A stretch of DNA of 64,000 nucleotides, taken from positions 709,501 to 773,500 of the forward strand of contig CM061253.1 in assembly GCA_022605425.2 (NCBI GenBank), written 5' to 3'. This document shows positions 56,805-64,000 of this stretch, in pieces. How positions within the stretch are numbered: position 1 is the stretch's first letter; each line of letters starts with the position of its first letter. The DNA is from Hamiltosporidium tvaerminnensis (Eukaryota; Microsporidia; Dubosqiidae). Under the pieces are notes generated by a model, which had not been told where the DNA came from, did not search any database, and worked only from the letters and a program-made list of their open reading frames with translations. The position numbers were made by a program, and so were the translations under genes.

Positions 56805-57725
56805 ATGTTACAAAAAAAAGTAAAATTAAACAACGGAAAAGAGATTCCTATAATAGGATTAGGTACATGGAGAATAAATGGTAAAGAATATATAAGAAAT
56901 TCCATTACATCTGCGTTAGAAATAGGATATAGACATATAGATACTGCATGGGTATATGAAAACGAACAAGATATAGGAATAATATTATCAGATATTCTAA
57001 AAAATAAAAAATTTAATATAAAACGAGAAGATCTGTTCATCACATCTAAGTTATGGAACACATTCCATCACAATGTTAAGGAAGGTGTGATACAGACCTT
57101 AAGACACCTAAAATTAGAATATTTAGATTTATATTTAGTGCATTGGCCAGTAAGTTTCAAAAGTAAAAATAATTACGAAACTGACCGAGATAAAGAAGGA
57201 AATCCGATTTTATTAGACTTTGATCCTGTGTCTGTATGGAAACAAATGGAAGAATTGGTGGAAAGCGGTCTCACAAAATCAATTGGTGTAGCTAATTTTG
57301 GAACACAAAATCTCACAAAAATACTGGAAAATTGCAGAATAAAACCCGTCATAAACCAGTTTGAATTACATCCTTACTTAAAACAAACCGATTTACAAAA
57401 TTTCTGTACAAATCACAACATTCAAATACAATCTTACTCGTCACTCGGATCTTCTGATAACGAAAACACCGCCCCGAATCTCAAAGAAGACCCCCTCTTG
57501 TCAAAATTAGCCCAAAATAGAAATATTACCACCTCACAACTCATACTCAGCTACTTAACTCACAAAAATATTTGTGTCATTCCCAAAAGCACCAACCCTA
57601 CCCATATCCACCAAAACTCTCAATTAATTCCACTCACAGACCAAGAAGTACAACAAATAGAAAGTATTAAAACAGAATACCGATACGTAGATCTTCCATC
57701 CTTCGGAAAAGACAGATTTAAATAA
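56805..57725 (+). CDS. Aldo-keto reductase
   Basis: The 306-aa cytosolic NAD(P)H-dependent oxidoreductase reduces aldehydes, ketones or sugars (polyol formation is plausible). The (beta/alpha)8 family signatures are intact: IPIIGLGTWR at 14-23, GYRHIDTAWVYENE at 41-54 with catalytic D46 and Y51, TSKLWNTFHH with K82, and LVHWP with H113. Further marks are SIGVANF, the INQFELHPYL motif, and the cofactor-binding VIPKSTNPTHIHQN near residue 255-268. Length is normal for the family. The frame is open upstream to an ATG at 56658, but the extra 49 residues are unlike the family and AT-driven, so the ATG at 56805 is chosen. The last third of the gene is markedly C-rich on the coding strand. The substrate cannot be deduced. 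Confidence 0.93.
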   Translation: MLQKKVKLNNGKEIPIIGLGTWRINGKEYIRNSITSALEIGYRHIDTAWVYENEQDIGIILSDILKNKKFNIKREDLFITSKLWNTFHHNVKEGVIQTLRHLKLEYLDLYLVHWPVSFKSKNNYETDRDKEGNPILLDFDPVSVWKQMEELVESGLTKSIGVANFGTQNLTKILENCRIKPVINQFELHPYLKQTDLQNFCTNHNIQIQSYSSLGSSDNENTAPNLKEDPLLSKLAQNRNITTSQLILSYLTHKNICVIPKSTNPTHIHQNSQLIPLTDQEVQQIESIKTEYRYVDLPSFGKDRFK

Positions 57726-57729
57726 AAAG

Positions 57730-58455
57730 CAATACAATTCTTATCCATATATTTTGTTCTTATATGTATAAATATTATTATATTTCTTATATATTTTATT
57801 ACATCTCTTACTATATTTCATATATCTCTATATTTTTTTTATTATTATATCTTACAAACTCTTTTATCTTCTAATGATATATCTTCTTTAAAAAAATTAT
57901 AATTCAACAAAACCTTCTTTCAGTTAAAAAAACAATAATTTATATTTAAAACCCTCTTAATAGTATATCTGTTACTAAAATCTTCTTAATATTCTATACT
58001 GTGGGTAGAACTTCTTAATAATGTACACTGTTACCAATACCCTCTTATTTACTATCTTTATTTTAAACCCTTTTATTTACTACTCTTATTAAAAACCCCC
58101 TTATTTACACCTCTATGATTTACACCCCAATATTTACTATCCTATTAAAAACCCCCTTATTTACTACCATATTGATTAACACCCTCATATCTACTATCTG
58201 TATGATTTACACCCCAATATTTACTATCTCTATTAATAACACCCTCTTATTTAATACCAAATTAATAAAACCCCCTTGTTAATAACACCCGCTTATTTAC
58301 TACTCTTATTAATAACACCCTCATCATACACACTACTATCACTAAAACCCCCCCCCTCACCCACTATCCCTAACACCCCCCTCACCCTCACACTTACCCC
58401 CACTTCTCCCTCCATATTTCCCTCCAAATAACCTATAAAACAACACTCCCTTCTC
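57730..58455. other. C-rich spacer of TTATTTACTA/ACACCCC repeats
   Basis: From about 57950 the plus strand fills with degenerate units of AAACCCCCTTATTTACTA type, becoming very C-rich just before the cyclin start. There is no gene. It looks like a loose version of the minisatellite at 59383-61380. Confidence 0.75.
58448..58450 (+). promoter_or_regulatory. CCC box before cyclin start
   Basis: CACTCCCTTCTCTTCCT precedes the ATG at 58461, with CCC 11-13 bases upstream. Because the whole upstream region is C-rich, this box is weaker evidence than the others. Confidence 0.35.
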
Positions 58456-58460
58456 TTCCT

Positions 58461-59081
58461 ATGAAAAGACTCTTCCAAGACATTACAAACGTAATAAAAA
58501 AGAACATAAAACTAACCATCCACAGAAACAACCACAGAAAGAAACTAATACAATGGTTATACGAAGTATGCACAGAATTCTCATACTCTCCCATAACATA
58601 CACTCTCTGTGTCCAAATACTAGACAAATACACTTCTCTAACCCCAATAAATTACAAAATATACCAATTAATAGGAATAACCTGTCTTTTTATATCCGCC
58701 AAAATAGAAGAATCCACTACAAAAGATATACACGAATATATAACAGTAACTGATAATTCAGTATCTTTACAACAAATTTTAAATACAGAAAAAGATATTC
58801 TTTGTAATTTAAATTTTAATTTATTTTTTATCTCACCACACTCATATATAAATATTTTTTATTTAGAAAATATTTCTTATAAATATAATATTTCAATAGA
58901 ACATACATCACACCTATTACATTGTTTTGTTGCTAGTGTTATGGAAAAAGAAGAAGTTAATATGTATTGGTTATATGAAGAAGCTAAGACACTATTTGAG
59001 AAGTGCTTAGAAAAAAAAGAAATTGATAAAGAAATAAGACTATATATACCGTTATATAACAAGGATATAATAAAAGGGTAG
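58461..59081 (+). CDS. Cyclin (mitotic-type cyclin box)
   Basis: The 206-aa protein is a regulatory partner of a cyclin-dependent kinase, acting in cell-cycle control. The cyclin N-terminal box covers about 25-125: RKKLIQWLYEVCTEFSYSP, LCVQILDKY, YQLIGITCLFISAKIEE and TDNSVSLQQILNTEKDIL, then LNFNLFFISPHSY leading into a short C-terminal cyclin fold. K81 and the E83/E84 pair correspond to the kinase-contact Lys and neighbours. The pattern resembles B/A-type rather than transcriptional cyclins, but it lacks a long N-terminal region and any visible destruction box. The protein is very short for the family. The gene lies between a C-rich upstream repeat region and a G-richer downstream one. Confidence 0.85.
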   Translation: MKRLFQDITNVIKKNIKLTIHRNNHRKKLIQWLYEVCTEFSYSPITYTLCVQILDKYTSLTPINYKIYQLIGITCLFISAKIEESTTKDIHEYITVTDNSVSLQQILNTEKDILCNLNFNLFFISPHSYINIFYLENISYKYNISIEHTSHLLHCFVASVMEKEEVNMYWLYEEAKTLFEKCLEKKEIDKEIRLYIPLYNKDIIKG

Positions 59082-59082
59082 A

Positions 59083-59380
59083 TAAGGTACTGTAAGGATA
59101 AAGATTATTAGTAGTATATTAGGGATTGATAGGATATAATAAAAGGGTAGATAAGGTACAGTAAGGATAAAGTATTATTAGTAGTATATTGGGAGAAGGA
59201 TATAAAAAAGGGAAAAAAAAAAAATTTTTTATTAGTATTATAAGGTTACTGTGATTAGTATTTATATTTGTATTTGTATCAAGGTTAGTATTAGAGTTAT
59301 ACATGAATTGGTGTTAGTGTTTATACTTACTTATTATTTAGATGGTTATTGGTATTAAAGGTTGTAAAGGGTAAATTATT
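59083..59380. repeat. G-richer repeat spacer downstream of the cyclin
   Basis: A ~60-bp direct repeat (GATATAATAAAAGGGTAGAT, AAGGTAC, GTAAGGATAAAG) starts inside the end of the cyclin gene at about 59063 and recurs at about 59134. GTTAGTATT-type units follow. Base composition switches from C-rich to G-rich on the plus strand. The small minus-strand ORF here is low-complexity and is ignored. Confidence 0.75.
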
Positions 59381-59382
59381 TT

Positions 59383-61380
59383 ACTGGTTCTACTAATTGT
59401 TAATTAACACCCTATTATTTTACTATACACTACTAATTCTTAATTAACACCTTATTATTACTATACACTACTAATTCTTAATTAACACCCTCTTATTTAC
59501 TAGTTCTACTACTTCTTAATTAACACCCTTTTATTTTACTAGTTATACTAATTGTTAATTAACACCCTCTTATTTACTAGTTATACTAATTGTTAATTAA
59601 CACCCTATTATTTTACTAGTTATACTAATTGTTAATTAACACCCTCTTATTTACTAGTTATACTAATTGTTAATTAACACCCTATTATTTTACTAGTTAT
59701 ACTAATTGTTAATTAACACCCTCTTATTTTACTAGTTATACTAATTGTTAATTAATACCCTATTATTACTATACACTACTACTTCTTAATTAACACCCTT
59801 TTATTTTACTAGTTATACTAATTGTTAATTAATACCCTATTATTACTATATACTACTAATTGTTAATTAATACCCTATTATTTTACTATACACTACTACT
59901 TCTTAATTAACACCCTCTTATTTTACTACCCCAGTATAAATATTTAATTAACACCCTTTATTTATTATACCCCAGTATAAATATTTAATTGATACCCCTA
60001 TTATTTTACTATACTTACTAAACAATAAATTAACACCCTCTTATTTTACTATACACTACTAATTCTTAATTAACACCCTCTTATTTTACTATACACTACT
60101 AATTCTTAATTAACACCCTCTTATTTACTAGTTCTACTAATTGTTAATTAACACCCTATTATTACTATACACTACTAATTGTTAATTAACACCCTATTAT
60201 TTTAGTGGTTCTACTAATTGTTAATTAACACCCTATTATTACTATACACTACTAATTGTTAATTAACACCCTATTATTTTACTACCCCTGTATAAATATT
60301 TAATTAACACCCTTTATTTATTATACCCCAGTATAAATATTTAATTGATACCCCTATTATTTTACTATACTTACTAAACAATAAATTAACACCCTATTAT
60401 TTTACTATACACTACTACTTCTTAATTAACACCCTCTTATTTTACTATACACTACTAATTCTTAATTAACACCCTCTTATTTACTAGTTCTACTAATTCT
60501 TAATTAACACCCTCTTATTTTACTATACACTACTAATTGTTAATTAACACCCTCTTATTTTACTATACACTACTAATTCTTAATTAACACCCCTTATTAT
60601 TACTATACACTACTAATTCTTAATTAACACCCTTTAATTACTATACACTACTAATTATTAATTAACACCCTCTTATTTACTAGTTCTACTACTTCTTAAT
60701 TAACACCCTTTTATTTTACTAGTTATACTAATTGTTAATTAATACCCTATTATTACTATACACTACTACTTCTTAATTAACACCCTTTTATTTTACTAGT
60801 TATACTAATTGTTAATTAATACCCTATTATTACTATACACTACTAATTGTTAATTAACACCCTATTATTTTACTATACACTACTAATTGTTAATTAACAC
60901 CCTATTATTTTACTAGTTATACTAATTGTTAATTAACACCCTATTATTACTATACACTACTAATTGTTAATTAACACCCCTGTTATTTACTATACTTACT
61001 AAACAATAAATTAACACATTTTAATTTACTATATTTACTAAACAATAAATTAACACCCTGTTATTTACTACCATATTTAAACAATAAATTATCACCCCTT
61101 TATCTACTATACCCCTGTATAAATATTTAATTAACACCCTGTTATTTACTACCATATTTAAACTATTAATTAACACCCCTTTATCTACTATACCCCAGTA
61201 TAAATATTTAATTAACACCCTTTATTTTACTACAATATTTAAACTATAAATTAACACCCCTTTATTTACTATACTTACTAAACAATAAATTAACACCCTT
61301 TTATTTTACTATCATACTAAACAATAAATTAACACCCTATTATTTTACTACCCCATATAAACTATAAATTAACACCCCCC
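59383..61380. repeat. Minisatellite array, ~39-bp unit containing GTTAATTAAC
   Basis: About fifty units of 36-40 bp follow each other, typified by TACTAATTGTTAATTAACAC followed by CCTATTATTTTACTAGTTA. Most units carry TTAATTAA, often as the perfect palindrome GTTAATTAAC, then ACCC. Variants replace the middle with TACACTACTAATTCTTAAT, CAGTATAAATATTTAATTA or ACTAAACAATAAATTAACA. Purine and pyrimidine are strongly skewed between the strands. No ORF of interest. Confidence 0.95.
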
Positions 61381-61427
61381 TCTTTATACTACCACCCTAC
61401 ATTCTTTACCCCTTAAATACAATATTT

Positions 61428-61640
61428 ATGAACATCAAAAGTAAATATGAACAAGAAATATCCAAAATATTAGGTAAAGCCATGCAAAGCAGTTACCAAA
61501 AAAATAAAATACAACAACTTATTACCACTGCAATAGAAAAAACCAATATTTTAATAGAAAATAAAGAAATTGATATTTATGAAATTAAAAATGAATTTAA
61601 AAAGATAAAAGAAGAAATTGAAAGAGAAATTATAATGTAA
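61428..61640 (+). CDS. Small hypothetical helical protein (70 aa)
   Basis: The product is short, highly charged and predicted to be all helix (KYEQEISKILGKAMQSSYQK, then EFKKIKEEIEREIIM), with no Pro and a single Gly. A coiled coil is likely in the second half. No family is recognised. Support for reality is indirect: it interrupts the minisatellite, has a CCCC box at 61409-61412 before its ATG, and shows the same C-rich upstream, G-rich downstream pattern as the cyclin. It could still be chance. Confidence 0.5.
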   Translation: MNIKSKYEQEISKILGKAMQSSYQKNKIQQLITTAIEKTNILIENKEIDIYEIKNEFKKIKEEIEREIIM

Positions 61641-62110
61641 GAGTAAGGGTTAGTGATAGTGATAGTGATAGTTGTAGTGATAGTGATAGTTGTAAGATAA
61701 AAAGAGAAATTATAATGTAAGAGTAAGGGTTAGTTGTAGTTGTAAGATATTAAGGGGTGTTAAGGATAATAATTATATTAAAAGGTTATAATAACAACTA
61801 CTAGTAAATAAGATGTGTTAAATATCCTAATGATATTAAAAGGGTTATAATAACAACTACTATTAAATAAAAGGGTTAACAACAAAGATAGTAAATAAGA
61901 TGTGTTAATAACTACTAGTAAATAAGATGTGTTAAATATCCTAATGATATTAAAAGGGTTATAATAAAAGTACTGGTAAATAAGATGTGTTAACAACAAA
62001 GATAGTAAATAAGATGTGTTAATAACTACTAGTAAATAAGAAGGGTTAAATATCCTAATGATATTAAAAGGGTTATAACAATAATACTTATAAACAATAA
62101 CTTAACAACA
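61641..62110. repeat. G-rich repeat block (GATAGT and AAGGGTTATAATAA units)
   Basis: GTGATAGTGATAGTTGTA repeats (61655-61740) are followed by longer units of about 60-110 bp built on AAATATCCTAATGATATTAA, AAGGGTTATAATAACAACTA and GTAAATAAGATGTGTTAA. The plus strand is G-rich relative to C, opposite to the array before 61400. Confidence 0.9.
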
Positions 62111-62197
62111 ACACTTATAATTAAAACAAATAGAAAATATTAAATATTCCTTCTTTAATAATATTTATTATAAATTAAGACCAACAAGGTATAATAT

Positions 62198-62460
62198 ATG
62201 TCTATATTCTTATATTCTTATATTCTTATATTCTTATATTCTTATATTCTTATATTCTTATATTCTTATATTCTTATATTCTTATATTCTTATATTCTTA
62301 TATTCTTATATTCTTATATTCTTATATTCTTATATTCATATGTCTTATATGTCTTATATTCTTATATGTCTTATATTCTTATATGTCTTATATTCTTATA
62401 TGTCTTATATTCTTATATTCTTATATGTCTTATATGTCTTATATTCTTATATAATATAAT
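62198..62460. repeat. Microsatellite, 8-bp TTATATTC unit
   Basis: Perfect tandem TTATATTC units fill about 62205-62335, then alternate with TTATATGTC units to about 62455. The 92-codon plus-strand ORF through it is a by-product of the repeat. Confidence 0.95.
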
Positions 62461-62565
62461 CTTATATCCCTATTAATCATACTATCTATCCCTAATCCCT
62501 ATCTAAAACTATATCCCTCTTTATCCACTACCACACTCCATCCCCACACTCCACTACCCCCCCCT

Positions 62566-63156
62566 TTACAAATACAATGAACTTGCAAATACTATATCCC
62601 TCTTTATCTTACTAACACCTAAACTAAATATACCTTCTAACTCACTATTACCAATACCTCTAGCAGCACAACTAAGCTGTCTCATTAACTCTTCTAACCT
62701 TCTAAAACACCTAATAATACTTCCTTCAAATACATTAGTCTTACAACATATCTCACTAAAAGTAAACCCTAACACCCACATCCTAACAACATCCATTAAT
62801 TCATAAGAAAACCTTTTATAATAACACTGTATATCAACATATAACCCACATTCACTCATAACCTTAGATATCTTATCAACTGTACCTTTTAAAAGTCTAT
62901 ACGTTTTATTATTTTGTTCACTAAGTTCTAAATCATTATTTTCTTCCCATTCACTAAATACCATACAAGATAATAAAGGTACTATCTCATCAACACCTAA
63001 ACTTATAAAATCTCCATTAAATATCATTTCTGTTAATATTAATTCATCACTACTACTTATTTCACATGCTACTCTTCCTTTTACTAATACTTTATTGTTT
63101 ATATCACAATATTCTAATCTTCTTAAAACACTTATCATTTTCTTACAATCCTCCAT
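62566..63156 (-). CDS. Mtr4/Ski2-family C-terminal (DSHCT) domain protein without helicase core
   Basis: The 196 residues correspond to the complete DSHCT domain that ends Mtr4/Ski2-type RNA helicases, which feed RNA to the nuclear exosome. Family blocks are VLRRLEYCD at 9-17, VLVKGRVACEISSSDELILT at 23-42, EMIFNGDF, LLSCMVFSEW, FSYELMDVV, FSEICCKTNVFEGSIIRCFR, RLEELMRQLSCAARGIGN and the end KIKRDIVFASSLYL. The RecA helicase domains are not found upstream in this frame; the frame stays open for about 240 bases but encodes Asn/Thr/Pro-rich low complexity. Either the helicase is split, or a frameshift joins it to 63198-63938, or this is a stand-alone fragment. The ATG at 63156 is chosen. Confidence 0.88.
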   Translation of the reverse strand: MEDCKKMISVLRRLEYCDINNKVLVKGRVACEISSSDELILTEMIFNGDFISLGVDEIVPLLSCMVFSEWEENNDLELSEQNNKTYRLLKGTVDKISKVMSECGLYVDIQCYYKRFSYELMDVVRMWVLGFTFSEICCKTNVFEGSIIRCFRRLEELMRQLSCAARGIGNSELEGIFSLGVSKIKRDIVFASSLYL

Positions 63157-63197
63157 ATGATATATCTCATTTAAAGAATTTAAAGTATTATATTTCC

Positions 63198-63938
63198 TTA
63201 TAATAAGGTTTTTAGAATAAAGGAGTCTAAAGTGTTTAAGGGGTGTGGGTGTGGTATTAGTGGGGGTGTTATTGGTGTTGGGGGATGTGGGTGTGTATAT
63301 GTTGTTGTTATTGGTATTACTTCTTTTATTAGTGTTAGTGGTATTACTAGTTTTATTAGTGTTAGTGTTATCATATCTATTACTATCCCTAACCCTCTAC
63401 TACTATCCAACACACTATCCATACTGTCATACTCTGCTATTGGGTCGTAACATATACCCTCTATACACTTACTTACTATATATTCTCTACCACATAAATA
63501 ACACCCTTTACTAATACTATCATATCCTTTACTCTCATATCTATTAATACCTTTACTAATACTATCATATCCTTTACTCTCATATCCTTTACTCTCATAT
63601 CCTTTACTCTCATATCCTTTACTCTCATATCCTTTACTCTCATATCCTTTACTATCATACCCTTTACTTATACTCTCATATCTTTTACTCTCATATCCTT
63701 TACTCTCATATCCTTTACTTATACTCTCAATCTCACTTTCACTCTCATACCCTTTACTCTCAATCCCACTCTCAATCTCACTTTCTATTTCATATATTTT
63801 ATAATCATATTCACTTTTAATATTAATAAAAGGTATTTTATTATTTTCTTTAAAAATAAAATCTTCTTTTACTCTTATATCATAAATATTGTTTATGCAT
63901 GTTTTATTTATTTGCATTCTTTTTATACCCCCACGCAT
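63198..63938 (-). CDS. Pentapeptide (SKGYE) repeat protein, possibly part of the Mtr4-like gene
   Basis: The 246-aa ORF has an N-terminal stretch (VKEDFIFKENNKIPF, then SEYDYKIYEIESEIESG) and about a dozen SKGYE/SKGYD repeats at about 60-140, encoded by a 15-bp tandem repeat. A Cys-containing block (GCYLCGREYIVSKCIEGICY) follows, then a low-complexity hydrophobic and Pro/Thr-rich end. The N-terminal part vaguely recalls the start of the Mtr4 arch domain (a QFQ-x-E-x-x-IP-like motif, then an EYY-like motif), which would make this the missing upstream part of the DSHCT gene, out of frame. That is inference. The frame is open to the window end, so it may begin outside. Confidence 0.45.
   Translation of the reverse strand: MRGGIKRMQINKTCINNIYDIRVKEDFIFKENNKIPFINIKSEYDYKIYEIESEIESGIESKGYESESEIESISKGYESKGYESKRYESISKGYDSKGYESKGYESKGYESKGYESKGYESKGYDSISKGINRYESKGYDSISKGCYLCGREYIVSKCIEGICYDPIAEYDSMDSVLDSSRGLGIVIDMITLTLIKLVIPLTLIKEVIPITTTYTHPHPPTPITPPLIPHPHPLNTLDSFILKTLL
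63232..63400. repeat. G/T-rich low-complexity between the two minus-strand ORFs
   Basis: GGGTGTGGGTGTGG and TTATTAGTGTTAGTGG units make the plus strand G/T-only over long runs, so the minus strand is C/A-rich just upstream of the DSHCT start. Such slippery sequence could host the frame change between the two ORFs. Confidence 0.8.
63520..63740. repeat. 15-bp tandem repeat coding for SKGYE
   Basis: CTCTCATATCCTTTA (plus strand) is repeated in tandem with small variants (ACTATCATATCCTTT, ACTTATACTCTCATA). On the minus strand it gives in-frame pentapeptides. Confidence 0.95.
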
Positions 63939-64000
63939 AAAAGCATGAACAGATAAGGTGTTAGTATTAGTATTAGTATTATGGTTAGGGTTGTTGTTAC

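Noticed and set aside
62198-62476. 92-aa ORF with FLYSYI-type repeats
   Set aside because: It is generated by the 8-bp TTATATTC microsatellite, with no sign of a gene.
63950-64000. Telomere, suggested by GGTTAGGGTTG near the window end
   Set aside because: It is only one TTAGGG-like unit within GTTAGTATTAGTATT repeats; no tandem telomeric array is present.
1-64000. CRISPR arrays or bacterial operons
   Set aside because: The tandem arrays have no spacer structure, and the gene content is eukaryotic.

Overview
The window looks like a chromosome segment of a microsporidium: an intracellular, fungus-related eukaryote with a very AT-rich, gene-poor, repeat-laden genome of the expanded kind seen in some arthropod parasites. 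The evidence is the set of short, apparently intronless genes (BRF1, TAF7, the small primase subunit, a synaptobrevin-type SNARE, a chitin-deacetylase-like secreted protein, an aldo-keto reductase, a cyclin, the C-terminal domain of an Mtr4-type helicase), the very short leaders with a CCC/GGG box just before several ATGs, and families of membrane proteins with no recognisable relatives. The species cannot be named from the sequence. No rRNA or tRNA gene was recognised.

Layout. 1-8.0 kb: small tandem repeats, a short basic ORF, an R-SNARE, a single-pass membrane protein and BRF1 (RNA polymerase III initiation factor), mostly on the minus strand. 8.1-12.6 kb: dead transposon DNA, namely the 3' end of a LINE and a decayed animal-type hAT transposase. 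12.6-20.4 kb: a ~700-bp interspersed repeat (called R1 here), then the left arm of a 7.1-kb inverted repeat holding PRI1, a membrane protein and TAF7. 20.5-24.4 kb: a nearly full-length but broken LINE with a restriction-like endonuclease domain (R2/CRE type). 24.4-43 kb: a gene desert with R1 copies, a possible MED10, a third partial copy of the duplicated segment with a frameshifted gene, a 47-bp retroposon flanked by a target duplication, a 440-aa membrane protein and a hAT MITE. 43.2-44.1 kb: a chitin-deacetylase-like protein that has lost its catalytic residues. 45.9-49.4 kb: decayed LINEs, first R2/CRE-like, then RTE-like. 48.3-55.4 kb: the right arm, in opposite orientation, with second copies of TAF7, the membrane protein and PRI1. 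56.8-64 kb: an aldo-keto reductase, a cyclin, a ~2-kb minisatellite built on the palindrome GTTAATTAAC, a 70-aa ORF, and a minus-strand DSHCT (Mtr4 C-terminal) protein next to a pentapeptide-repeat protein; in this part strand composition flips around each gene.

The duplicated genes act in core information processing (replication priming and TFIID) and are almost identical between the arms. The membrane-protein gene between them is strikingly diverged in its central ectodomain although its flanks are conserved. This membrane family (four loci in the window, one frameshifted, one very diverged) is the strongest candidate for a lineage-specific, fast-evolving system. Transposon remnants (hAT, RTE LINE, R2/CRE-like LINE, R1) fill most space between genes. 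The hAT and RTE pieces resemble animal elements, which suggests exchange with an animal host.
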